From: Cladopsammia gracilis
Lineage: Eukaryota; Cnidaria; Anthozoa; Scleractinia; Dendrophylliidae
Length of the DNA stretch: 64,000 bases
NCBI GenBank assembly: GCA_022457155.1
Contig: JAJGOT010000114.1
Location: 1,257,001-1,321,000 of the forward strand
Direction: 5' to 3'
Shown here: positions 30,800 through 41,465 of the stretch, in pieces
How positions within the stretch are numbered: the first letter of the stretch is position 1
Layout: the number at the start of each line of letters is the position of its first letter
Made by a program: the position numbers and the translations under genes
The notes under the pieces: generated by a model
Told to the model about the DNA's origin: nothing
The model's database searches: none
Seen by the model: only the letters and a program-made list of their open reading frames with translations

Positions 30800-33090
30800 T
30801 TAAACGAAAATAAGTTAATAAAATAGATTTGTCGAATGTGGGTTATCTTGATTTGATCTTGAAGTTAGAAGTCAAAACTTCTGGCGTTTGTATTCATTGT
30901 AGTCCGTTATTGTTTTTAACCTGTTGTTAGCCCGCTCAACCATGTTAATCTTTCGATGTCAGTACAGACTCAAATTGAATCGACGCGTTTACAGTACAAG
31001 TCCATTGAAACAAAACTTTTGTCCCTTGCATTGAAACTTCAATGATACAATATTTTGCGATGATTGGTACTTTGCACTTTAAAATTACTACAGGTTGGTA
31101 TGATTCAAAGTTAAGATCCCAGTGGTCTGTAACCTCTTGTAAGCGACCATGTCCCGTAAACAACCACGTTGGCTTCGCATATCGGGTGTGCGCTTACGCC
31201 TGGGGATACTCCGATAAAACCTACTAAAAGGTACCAAAATCTCGTTTCATGGGCGTGGCTCAAATGAGTTTTTACCCCTTAGAGGTACCAATTCTGAATC
31301 AACACATTTCATATTCTATCAAGTTTCTAACTCGATACCCTAAAAGGTACTGCGATAATTCTAACTGTGGTAGGTTTAGATTTTAGCAACTTAAGCGGTA
31401 CCAGTGTACAAATGTTTACCCTTAAAAGAGCACCCCCGTCATTTTTATATTGGAGTCCCCCCACCCCCACCCCCTACTGTTAAGGCTTTTTAACTTGAAG
31501 GCAATTTGTTTTTTATTAAGCAATATTCGCTGCTTGATTTATACTTTTGTGCTCATAATTAAATGTGACTGTCACGAATTTGTGGCCCGTAAAAGCCGGA
31601 AATTTTCTGATAATTGGACATAATTGGAAACTGTAACATTTTTTTTTTTCGTGCCGCGTTTTTCAATTTCCTTAAACTGGCTTACTTCAGCTACTTTAAT
31701 TAAAACTTGAACACCTAAGCATTTTTATTTAGAAGTATAAGTTTAGTCGAATAGAATCAAACGACCCTTTCTTATTAAAAGAACGATGTGTATTTCTTTT
31801 TTTAAATTCGCTTTATTCAGTGTGCCTACGTGAGTAGAAAATAAAAACGCTCACAGTCTCGAAACAAGAGTCAAACAAAAATATATTAAGAGATGACTGT
31901 ACGAGAGTTCAAACCTCTGGAGAACGCAGAAGTCGATAAGCTTTCACCCATAAGAGTGTGGGGAGTTAAATAAATGGATGCCCGGAGATACATTCATATC
32001 TCCAAGCCGCTGCCATGTATTACTGACTTTGTTTATTATATAAACGAAACTAATAACGAAGCCAGCCATTTTCCGAAGATTTACGAAAATTCTGCGAAGA
32101 CTGACCGAAGGTTGTACGAAGGTTTCCGATCATTTTCGAAGATTGCGAAAATGTCTGAAGATTTCCGAGGAAGATTGTGGACCAACATCTTTCGGTCGTT
32201 TGACATTTAATAAGGGCAACCGTGCTAACTTGATGATATCTTCACTCTTCACAGTGAAAATAAAATTGATATCTTCGCAGTCGTGTCGAGATATGAGTTT
32301 TCCGCAGTGGGAGAAATCCAAATTTATATAATAATGCATGTTATGGCATGCTCTCATTTGAATTGCGTTGGTTCTCTTTGAGAAAAAAGATAAAACAAAC
32401 CACTTTCGTTAACACGCGTCGGCCACTTTTCTTTTCCACTTTAAGTTTAAAGTGAAGATGTTTGTGACAGCTGTTTAACCTTCTATTGAAAATGTTGATG
32501 TAAACTTCATGGTTTACCCATCAAATCCTCGGCATCTTTGTACACTACTTAAACTACTACCATATCACCCCGACGTCAAACTAATTTTCCCTTTTTAAAT
32601 TTCCATCCGCGCTAATAATTCAAGTATTCGCCATTAAAATGTTAATATTTGAAATGACTTCAATGACACGCAATTTCGTGTTTAATTTCCTTTTCGGAAC
32701 TTGAAAGTTTTAAATGCACAATTTCCCAGCTTCCTATTGATATAAGTAATTGGACAAGTGCGGCTTTTAATAAAGAATTCAGTGACTTTGACATTATCGG
32801 GCCGAGTCAACTGACAGGATTTGTGTTATTGCTGAATCGCTATTGTGTCAGCTTTATTTGCTTTGAACAAGAGTGTTGTATTAAGAAAAGCCATTAAATG
32901 CTATTTCGCATCGGTAATTGCTCACTCAGATCTTTTCAAATCAGGGTAACATTTGAATCTGTGGATGAAATTCTAAAGTCAGGCGGTCACTCGAAAGAAA
33001 GCTACGGAACGTTAACAGGACGAACTTTCCTTTGGTGCTATCCATTCTCCAGTTTTTCCGTGCTTAGAAGTCGTTCAAATTTTAAATCGT
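30800..33090. other. Intergenic region between the ferroxidase and GPCR genes
   Basis: No convincing gene is seen. It holds GGTACC-rich short repeats at 31225-31440, a run of CGAAGATTT-type repeats at 32075-32175, and AT-rich sequence. A degenerate piece of the 88-bp repeat family (GATGAAATTCTAAAGTC) is at 32964. Confidence 0.5.
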
Positions 33091-33093
33091 CCC

Positions 33094-33100
33094 TATATAA
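33094..33100 (+). promoter_or_regulatory. TATA box of the GPCR gene
   Basis: TATATAA lies 43 bp before the ATG at 33143, flanked by GTCCC and GACAC. It would place the transcription start near 33125, giving a very short 5' UTR if the gene is truly intronless. Confidence 0.5.
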
Positions 33101-33142
33101 GACACTCAGTCGTTTATGAGTTAAGAACGCAGGCTTGGTCTC

Positions 33143-34147
33143 ATGAATGCGTACAACTTCACTGACATTAGCGAAGGCTTCAATGGCACAGCGTCTATGT
33201 ATCGCTCAAGGCCAGAACTACTAGCTTTCGCGGTGTATAAAATGATTTTATCTCCAGTAACAGTGATAGGCAATGGTCTTCTGCTTATAACAGGATTCAT
33301 AGATCCACTGCGATCTTTTCGCAGCCCTTCATCCATGTTTCTGCTAACAATGTCGGCTGCTAACGTTTTAACAGGAATGGTCGTGGCGCCAATTTTCGCG
33401 TCATTGGAATACAACGCCTTCTTTGAGCGAAAAGTGTCATTGGACATTGCTAATGTAGGCTCTTCGTTTTCACTGCTTTCACTCAACATTTCCTTCGGAA
33501 TGGTTTTCGCATTAGCTTTTGACAACTTTATTGCAGTTTTTAGACCAACAAAGTACAGAAGATGGATCACAGTGCAACGAGCTAAAATGTGCATCGCTGT
33601 CATTTCGCTGATTGCACTGACCTTTGCAATCCTGTCGCATTTAAATATACCTATAGATACTGTTCTGAAAGTTGATTTGCACTTTAATTCGACATTGAAC
33701 TCAACGCTTCTTGTCATCTCCTACGTTCTACTTTACACCGCGTTTCGAAACCAGACCAAAAAATCAGAAGATCTCCGAATTGGAAACAACTTACGTGCTG
33801 GCAAACTCTCGGAACTACAAAACAAGTTTCGAACGGTTTTGTTTATTTTTGTGGTCGTGTCCACTGTGCCAGCAATTCTATCAACTTTATCTTATCATCT
33901 GGAGTATTATTGCGTTCCATGTAAGAGATACAAGGCCGTGGTTATTGGCCAGAGAATCTGCCTTAATTTAATGTTCATGAAATGCGCGCTGGATCCATTT
34001 GCGTTTGGGTGGAGGCTTTCTCGCAACAGACAAGCTTTAAAGAAGATCATCTGCTGTCGGCTTCGAGTTATGAGACAGATAGGCAATACAGATTATCCTG
34101 AAAACCCGAGCGTACAGTGCAGGCGTGTTTTGGGGACAACAGGCTGA
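33143..34147 (+). CDS. Orphan class A (rhodopsin-like) G-protein-coupled receptor, intronless
   Basis: This is a 334-residue single-exon receptor, expected to be a seven-helix plasma-membrane protein signalling through G proteins; the ligand is unknown. The N-terminus has N-glycosylation sites (NFT at 5, NGT at 14). Helix 1 spans about residues 31-52 with the conserved GNGLL (Asn44). Helices 2 to 7 lie near 65-88, 105-129, 146-168, 186-203, 230-252 and 268-290. Helix 3 ends in DNFIAVFRP at 127, where DRY is usual. Helix 7 has DPFAF at 284 in place of NPxxY. Helix 2 has Ala-Ala-Asn instead of the conserved Asp. Cys304-Cys305 after helix 8 may be palmitoylated. Large sets of intronless divergent receptors of this kind are typical of cnidarians. 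A MITE begins two bases after the stop codon. Confidence 0.9.
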   Translation: MNAYNFTDISEGFNGTASMYRSRPELLAFAVYKMILSPVTVIGNGLLLITGFIDPLRSFRSPSSMFLLTMSAANVLTGMVVAPIFASLEYNAFFERKVSLDIANVGSSFSLLSLNISFGMVFALAFDNFIAVFRPTKYRRWITVQRAKMCIAVISLIALTFAILSHLNIPIDTVLKVDLHFNSTLNSTLLVISYVLLYTAFRNQTKKSEDLRIGNNLRAGKLSELQNKFRTVLFIFVVVSTVPAILSTLSYHLEYYCVPCKRYKAVVIGQRICLNLMFMKCALDPFAFGWRLSRNRQALKKIICCRLRVMRQIGNTDYPENPSVQCRRVLGTTG

Positions 34148-34152
34148 ATTAA

Positions 34153-34730
34153 CCTTCGGACATACACGCAAACTTATACCCCCACCGTGGTACAAGGGGG
34201 GAGGGGTTGTTACACCCCATCCCCCCCTTGGGTTTTTGCGGTTTTACAATATTTCGAAAATATTTTACATCCAATAGATCGCCTGTGATGTGCTCTACAA
34301 GATAAGATAAATATTATGGGTTGTAGCGCTGCTGGGGGTCCGTGACGTCATCCAAAATGGCCGACAATATGGCCGCCATCTTAGATTTTACTAAAAATTT
34401 AATTTTATCGAGAAAATGCTGAAATTGCAAATATTTTTTGCTAGGGTTGCAAAATGGGATAAATTAAACATTTTGCTGCTTTTGGTAGCATTTTATATGT
34501 TTTTCCACCAAAAAAAGGTGAAAAACACGCCCTTTTTATAAAAAATGGCTCGACCTCTTGTTACTTATGATGTTATATCTTGTTACCATAGCATCCGGTT
34601 GTCGCCAAATTTTACTTAGATGTGTCAAAAGGATAAATGAATGTGTCAAAAGGATAAATGAACAGCTGCTTGAAAAAATCCGAGAAAAACCTTGAGGCGG
34701 ATGCCAGTCCCCCCCTTGTGCGTCTGAGGG
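34153..34730. mobile_element. TTAA-type MITE directly after the GPCR stop codon
   Basis: The left end TTAA-CCTTCGGACATACACG and the right end, reversed, (G)TAA-CCCTCAGACGCACAAG are similar inverted ends. C-rich runs (CCCCCCTTG) sit just inside both. The interior resembles 37223-38147 (AAATGGCCGACAATATGG; CTTGTTACCATAGCATCCGG). Flanking TTAA/TTAC suggests piggyBac-type insertion into the receptor's 3' UTR. Confidence 0.6.
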
Positions 34731-35148
34731 TTACCATTCATCCTTTATCTCCCATCACATTTTCCCAGGACGGACGGATGGAACAGCTAAACGCATAACT
34801 TTAAAGAAATTGCGGCTAATTTTACATAAACACATTTAAAGCAGCACTTTCTTAAAGTTCAAAGTTGCCAGCCACCATAGTTGAATTGTATTGCACCCGA
34901 TTAGTTTCAGATTTCCCTGTTTATGTACGCTAAGAGAACACTTTCTAATCTCGTGATGGCAGGCTTTTTTTTTGAGACTTTAGCCAAAGCCATGCAAATT
35001 GCCCCGTATGCAAATTGCAAAAAAGTTGAAGCATAGCACGTGGAATTCGTGCTGAAAACAAAAGAAATTGGAAAAATCAGGCTTACATCAAGCACCACCC
35101 AAACCTGCACTTTAAACAGTAATATTGCTATTTTTCATAGTTTCTGCA

Positions 35149-36170
35149 CAGGGCGCCATGCTCACAACAGAAATCCTCAGCGACAAAAATATAAGGATTT
35201 GTATGGGATTTTTTCGTGAGTTTGATAAAATATCAAAATTAAAACTAAACAGCCATTTAAGTAGTCATACCTCATCAAATAATGCCTGTCTGTTGTTGCT
35301 TGGTGGCTTTATGGCTTCTAAACGGCATTTTAAAAATTAGCGAGTTTTGGTATTTCTGGTTTGACCACAGGGAGCGCAGGCTCACAACAGGAATAGATAA
35401 GGATTTATATGGGATTTTATCGTGAGTTTGATAAAATATCAACATTAAAACTAAACAACCATTAAAGTGTTCATACCTCATCAAATAATGTCTGTCTGTT
35501 GTTTCTTGGCGACTTTATGGCTTCTAAACGGCATTTTAGCGAGTTTTGGTATTCTGGTTTGACTTTACCTAAAAGAAATAAGCTTAAAGGGAGAACTCGC
35601 AATAGTCACTCCAACGAAAAGCGACAAAAATTACCTTCAATCGTATCCAATCGCTCCTAAAGTTCGCTCGAGTAAAGAGCGAGTCCGTTCCTTTCTATGC
35701 ATCTCACAATTAGCTCCAAAACTGCAGTCATCGCCTCATAAAGACGATAAATACAACCAGAAAATTCAATGCTCCCTGGTCCTTGGATGGCTTGGCTTAG
35801 CAGCCAGGCCGTTTGGTTTATAACCCTCTCGTCGGGGAGGGACACGAGCAAAACAACCGTTTCAAAACTGGATTCGCACGAGTACCCAGGGGACACCTTG
35901 TCAACATTAGAGCCACCCGCCCGGTTGTTCGAAAAGTTGGCAGGACTACTTTTTTTCTTGTTTCAACTTTAAATTCCTTCTAAAGCCGAGAATAGCCGCG
36001 GTTACACGAAACTCGCTAAAAGAGAAACAACAGACAGACATTTTTTGATAAGGTATGAACACTTAAATGGCTGTATATTTTTAATTTTGATATTTTATCA
36101 AACTCACGATAAAATCCCATACAAATCCTTATATTTTTATCGTTGAGGATTCCTGTTGTGAACCTGGGCT
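35149..36170. mobile_element. Mutator-like TIR element, copy 2, with duplicated left end
   Basis: The interior 35560-36000 matches 1640-2110 closely. Ends carry ACAAAAATATAAGGATTTG and GTGAGTTTGATAAAATATCAA in opposite orientation (35190-35240 and 36075-36150). A second left end starts at 35368 (CAGGGAGCGCAGGCTCAC), so either one copy inserted next to a truncated one or the end was duplicated. No transposase ORF. Confidence 0.7.
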
Positions 36171-36584
36171 TCATGTGATTTCTGGAGTGGGGAATTGCGG
36201 TATAGAGGTCTTTGCGCTTGATGGGAATCATACTAATCAGGACAAACATGCCATAAATTTGAAATAGTAAAGGTTAAAACGGCAAACTGATCCTTACGGC
36301 AAGAAGAAGAGACAGAGACAGAAGTGAAATAAAAAACAAACAGTTGAATATATTTGCTCGATATTTCGGTTTGCAAAACAAACCTTCTACGGGGTCTAAA
36401 AAACAAAAATGAATTCAGAAAGGAAATGACCGTTACATATAAAACATTCGAAAAATGACATATAACAGAATCCCAGAAAATGATTGGTAAGAAATAAGCT
36501 AAATCGGTCACTAATTAAGTTCATCACGTCTATTTATACCATGAGGATCAAGTATGATCAAGTGCCTTGCCTGGCAAGCCTATA

Positions 36585-36785
36585 TAGGAGCATGGTAAAC
36601 AAAGACGGCGGACAGTAAACGGTACACGAACCATCGAAGGACTTTTCACCAACGTTTTTGTTTTCAAAGAAGACGGAGTGGTATGGCGAAAAGCCTCATA
36701 CGCAAAATGAGAGTTTCGATCGCGGTGCACCGGCCCTCCCCCGAGCTTCGCGAGGTTCTGCGAGACATGTATTTCTAGTATTAAT
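36585..36785. repeat. Dispersed repeat, copy 2
   Basis: This is the direct-orientation partner of 3722-3945 (GGAGCATGGTAAACAAAG, CCTCCCCCGAGCTTCGCGAG). The two copies lie about 33 kb apart. Confidence 0.6.
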
Positions 36786-37222
36786 ATATTCGTTTAAAAA
36801 CAGTACAGACAATTAAGACAAATATGGTCTGAAGAGTTCAAAGGAGCTATGTCATGGAAATTTTGACGATTATATGGGGTCAAAACTGCTTGTAGTACAC
36901 TAACAGGAAGATGTTTATTGAAATTTCAAAGAGCGAATCAACCATTATCTGAGTTTTAGCGAGTTTTCCAGGACACAAGGCGATAATTTTGAAACAGTTG
37001 GGCCAATTTTTACAATCCATTTCTATCCTAGCCATCTGCTGTCCAAGACACTTATTTTTGCCGTTATATTGCGAGTAGTGTAATTTTAAACAATTTAAAA
37101 ATGCCAGGGATAACTCGGGTGATAATGCATCAAGCGGTACCACAGGTATTGCTGATCCACTGCTAGAGCAATCAGCCACACTCGGGCAAGATGTAATCGT
37201 GACTAGAGTTACACTGACTTAA

Positions 37223-38147
37223 CCCTATTCAGACTGGGGGGGGGGGGGGGCTTTTCGAACCCCCCCTCCAGTAAAATTGTAATAACTCTTACACCGAAAT
37301 AGCTATGAGGCTGAAATTTTCTGACTTTTCCTATAATTTATCTAGGGACATTTTGCAATCCATAACATGTCAGTGTGATTAACCATGTTGCCATGGCAAC
37401 CGGTTTTTGACACATAGGTTTTCAAAATATTAAAATATGGTGAATTTTTTATTTTAAGATCTTGTTTTTTGACTTATAGTGCATTTTCTTATTAGAATAG
37501 TTTTTTCTTGGGACTAGTTCTTGAAAAACACCAAAAATTTTTAACATCAAATATTTGGGGGGGAGGGGTAGGTAAATTTTTGCTCACTTTTACTTATAGA
37601 GAAAAATTTTGTACTATTTATTAAATAACGCTTCTAAGTTCATTGTTTGGATAATAGACATTAGTTTGATACGTGTTTTATACATTCTGATCCTTTTCTC
37701 TTTTAGATATTTTTTAAATTTTAATTTAAACGAAAAAAAGGGAAATCCAAGATGGCGGATCCAAGATGGCGGACAATAATTTCAAAATTATAGTTTTATC
37801 GCCTTTTTTGCCTTTTCTCGCTTTACAAGTGTGTCCTTGTTTGTATTTATTATGTTTTAATATTAAAGAGATGATTTTACAGTTATATTTGATATTTTAA
37901 GTATCTGGATGGAAAAATATCAAAGAAACGTCGGAAAAACAAAAATTACGTCACTGTGACGTCATAATTGGGTGTGGCAGGTCAAAACTGGGTGTGAGGT
38001 TTCCTTGTATGGAGATGAACATTGTGTGAAAATTTCATGGTCCTAGCCTTACTGGTTCCAGAGTCCAGAGATATGAAGGGGGGGTCCGAGGAGCCCCCCC
38101 CCCCCCCCCAGTCACAGATTGCCTAAAAAAGCCCAGTCTGAATAGGG
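37223..38147. mobile_element. 925-bp piggyBac-like MITE
   Basis: Perfect 16-bp ends (CCCTATTCAGACTGGG and its reverse complement) are flanked by TTAA on both sides (37219-37222 and 38148-38151). G-runs and C-runs sit just inside the ends. The interior includes GATCCAAGATGGCGGAC and a perfect RFX X-box at 37387. No transposase ORF. Confidence 0.88.
37387..37400. promoter_or_regulatory. Perfect RFX X-box palindrome inside a MITE
   Basis: GTTGCCATGGCAAC is the full symmetric X-box bound by RFX-family factors, which control ciliary genes in animals. It lies inside the MITE 37223-38147. A diverged form (GTTACCATAGCATC) occupies the matching place in the related MITE at 34153-34730. Confidence 0.45.
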
Positions 38148-38829
38148 TTAACGTGTTTTACAACTGCATGTTGTTTCACCTGTATTTTGATTTCATATAC
38201 TCAAATAATACTTAAAAAAAACGAAAACAAAATTTAATTTCCAGCAAGAAAAAGAAATCTTTCCCAACCGCAAAAATTAGTTCCCACAAAACACAAAAAG
38301 ATCGTCCATCCGCAAAATGAAACTCCTGCAAAAATTCAGTAGTGCCACATGGTAGTGCGCATTAAACGTATTTTACACAACATTTCCCCTTTCGATCGAT
38401 CGAGTATAAAACAAACACATCACAGTAACAAAAAATGTTTGTGCTTCTTTAATGATCGCAACTGATGAAACAGAATACAATCTATTTTCAGCCTTTACCG
38501 ACATATCACGCTGTCACACAAGAATATTGAACTAAGCCTTTCGTGAAAAAAATTACATTTACACATGTTACATATTAACTCACCATTTTAGTTTTTGACC
38601 GGGAGAGAAAGGAGTGGGGGAGTTTCTTTCAGCACAGTTTGCAATACGTTTTTTAATTCCCTTCACTGTACACGATAGCTTTCCTTTTGCAAAAGCCATG
38701 CAGGGATGTTTTTTGGTATTATTGCTCAACTTTCGGTCCCCCGTGAGGGCATTGCCCAACCTCCTCCTCCAAAATAAAATGGCTAACAAATATTCGTCAC
38801 CTTCAACGATCCAAGATATATGGCTAACC

Positions 38830-39010
38830 TTGAACAACAACAACAACAACAATTTTTATTTATTCTTTGAACAACAATACAAGAGTTGGATGGTTTGGTT
38901 TGCCCTGCAAATAGCTGGAAAGCTAATCGTGGCGGGGCCAGGGAAAAAACATGATTTATTAACCGGACTGAGAGCTTTGCTCTCGCACTTGCAAACTTTT
39001 GCCAGGCGTG
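38830..39010 (-). mobile_element. Probable LINE 3' tail ending in (TTG)n
   Basis: On the minus strand the sequence ends AAAGAATAAATAAAAATTG followed by five TTG units, a layout typical of RTE/L2-type LINE tails. No reverse transcriptase coding remains. The 146-residue plus-strand ORF across it is unlikely to be a gene. Confidence 0.4.
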
Positions 39011-39449
39011 TGTATCTCAGGAAGGAATTTCGGACCCGAAAGCAATTTTTTTAAAATTCAGTTTATATCAAGTGGCGCTGTAAGGTTTAGCCAGCAAACT
39101 AGCTCCATTTGTTTCGTCAACAAAGGATTCTATTTCTAAGCTTTGAAAATCAACGACTGAAAACTGAATCTTTCTCGCATTGGAATATATTTATGTAGAA
39201 TTTGCGCCATATAAGTCAATCAATAAAAAGACATTCTGCACAAAATATAACTTTTCGGGCCCGATAAGTTTTCGGGACTTCCCGCACGCCAGGTACCATT
39301 CTCGACCTTAACGTTCCATTCCCAAATTCAACTTTCTTCTTCCCTTACATTTATAATAGCAAATGTTGAGAAAAATTGTTATAATATCAAGATAATTTAT
39401 CTTGGGTGATCGTATCCTTAATTCTCATGATCTCTCTGATTGATTAGTT

Positions 39450-39635
39450 AACAAATAGATTCCATTTGGCCGTGTGTCTGTTCAGTTATAGATCACAGAT
39501 GACGTCAAAATGTGGTAAGAACAAAAAAATGGCACACGAGCCGTAGGTGAGTGTGTCACTGATGTTCTCACCACATTTTGACGTCTTCTGTGATCTATAA
39601 CTGAACAGACACACGGCCAAATGGAATCTATTTGT
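39450..39635. mobile_element. Foldback MITE (AACAAATAGATTCC ends), copy 2
   Basis: Arms of about 80 bp are nearly perfect inverted copies: AACAAATAGATTCCATTTGG, then CCGTGTGTCTGTTCAGTTAT and ATCACAGATGACGTCAAAAT, mirrored from 39560 to 39635. The loop is short. It is related to 3143-3246. Confidence 0.88.
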
Positions 39636-40414
39636 TTTATACAATGAACAGAAAAGTAAAAAGAGTAAAATTACGAACTTGCTCGTAGCGCTCGACTGTT
39701 GGAAGATTTGTTCTAGTTTAGGTATTTTTCAAGTCGCCAAGAACACTTTTCGTCATGGTTTCTTCTTTTTCCTGCTCGTAAACAGCTCCTGCTAAACAGT
39801 TTTCGAGGCTTTCACTTGCCCAATCCAGAGTAATCTCGCAAACATTTTCAAAACTGTGCGCCATGTTGGACAAAACAAAGCAAACAATTTTTCTATGACG
39901 TCAGCCGTGCGTCTGTACTCTGATAGATCATGGGCAACGACCAATCACAGAGCGCGTAGTACTCGGTTCATTGTATAATCATTAATATTACACTGAGGAG
40001 AAATGTGGCGATGATCACTGTTGGGGCCTAAAAGGTTAAAAAGTTGCTGTGTTATTTTCCAAACTAACTATAATTACACGATTACACGTTAATAAATGAT
40101 CTCAACTACGCTAAACTATAATAATGAAAGGGCTCTAGGAGCCATCTCGTGAAAACAAAACAACTTAAGGTTAATTTTAGTTATTGTTGATGTTTTGTAA
40201 TTAACTTTCAAGCTTTTGATACTCCTTTAACTTCGAAAAAATGATCCATTGAATCGAAGAAAATGTTTTCCTCTTTTTACTTCGATTCTTATGTTTTTTT
40301 TTTAAACGAAAATTTGTTGAAGTTGGCAACCATTATCGAAAGTGTTAACTTAAGTTTTTTATTTCTAAAATTGCGACCCAAAACATCAGTTCGGCTCTGA
40401 AAATCTGTTATTAA

Positions 40415-40653
40415 GGCCCTATTTACATGGAAAGAGGATGATCCTAGAAGGTTCATTTGGTTTACATGCAAAACTGCGGCACTAGGATGATCCTAGCGCT
40501 AGCATCATCCTACCTGTCAGATAGGATGATCCTAGCGCTAGGATCATCCTATTCGCATGTAAACTGAAAGCAGAAAACGTGTCGCGCTCGGATGATCCTA
40601 GTGCTAGGATGATCCTAGCACTAGGATCATCCTCGTTCCATGTAAATAGGGCC
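40415..40653. mobile_element. Harbinger-like MITE with GGATGATCCTAG palindromes, 239 bp
   Basis: GGCCCTATTTACATGGAA and its reverse complement form the ends, flanked by TAA (40412-40414 and 40654-40656). Inside, GGATGATCCTAGCGCTAGGA and its relatives recur at least six times in both orientations, an unusually dense set of nested palindromes. Confidence 0.85.
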
Positions 40654-41120
40654 TAAAAGTGTGAAGTTCTATATACCATGAATGTTTAGGTAAATAGTCT
40701 TTTATTTAGAGTGTTTCGTATTCACGAGTTGGTTCATAGGCGCCTTTGATTTGGGCTTGGATATATTTTATTTTCACCCCTTAGAGATACGAAAACTAAA
40801 CATTAACTAAAATTTTGAATGTTTTGATTAGCTGTATCGAACCCTTCCCAGTTGTGAAGTATTAGAAAGGATGGTTCTTATCAATGTCGAAATCAGCCCA
40901 TTTTCTAGTGAACAGATAGAAACGTATTTCTCTTTCCTTTTTTCCAAAATGCAACAAAAACATGAATGTGATCCTAGCAATACTGGATTACAATATTATT
41001 ATTTCAGAAAAGGTGCTATTGCCAGTTTCAAGTTAGTGCTAGTTATTCACACAATTACTTAATTTACTGAAAAATTCGTCTGAACACGCTTAGTTGGCTT
41101 AAGCAAATGATACATGGTTA

Positions 41121-41365
41121 ATGTTCAACATTTGTTACTCAACACATGTTGAACGATGATGCAACTTGTCGAATGAGTAGAAAAGACATTGCACATCTTC
41201 AAACGATTGACTGAGGTTGTTCCACAAGTCGCAACTTGTTCAACAACGTTCAACATGTTAAATGCATGGCCTATTTCAACATTCCGGCAACAAGGCATGA
41301 TACCCTGTTTAACATTTGTTGAGCAGGCGTTCCAACAGCTGTTGATCAACAAATGTTGAACCGTG
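41121..41365. mobile_element. Palindrome-rich MITE (GTTCAACATTTGTTG) beside the CUB gene 3' end
   Basis: GTTCAACATTTGTT near the left is inverted relative to CAACAAATGTTGAAC at the right, and AACATGTTGAAC-type palindromes recur inside. It begins 12 bp beyond the CUB stop codon in the direction of transcription, so it probably lies in the 3' UTR. Confidence 0.65.
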
Positions 41366-41376
41366 GATCACAGGCT

Positions 41377-41465
41377 TTAGAACACACTGTCCTTTGATGT
41401 AAACACGAGCAAAGCTGAGGTGAACAGGAGTGTCATCAAATGGTTGATGGCCAATCGTCCCTGAC
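41377..41465 (-). CDS. CUB gene terminal exon: hydrophobic C-terminus
   Basis: Using acceptor CCTTTTTTAG, the phase-1 join gives GQGRLAINHL, then a run MTLLFTSALLVF and SKDSVF before TAA at 41377-41379. This fits a GPI-attachment signal or a single anchoring helix. A second AG five bases downstream gives another frame without this tail, so the choice rests on the hydrophobic run and the early stop. Confidence 0.6.

Noticed and set aside
33121..33717. 198-residue minus-strand ORF opposite the GPCR
   Set aside because: It is the antisense shadow of the receptor gene and has no independent support.
38614..39054. 146-residue plus-strand ORF
   Set aside because: It includes a poly-Asn run from (AAC)n and lies across an inverted LINE-type tail; no domain is visible.
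41430..41460. Alternative acceptor for the last CUB exon (AG five bases downstream)
   Set aside because: It gives a frame without a hydrophobic tail or a prompt stop; the upstream AG gives a coherent C-terminal anchor.
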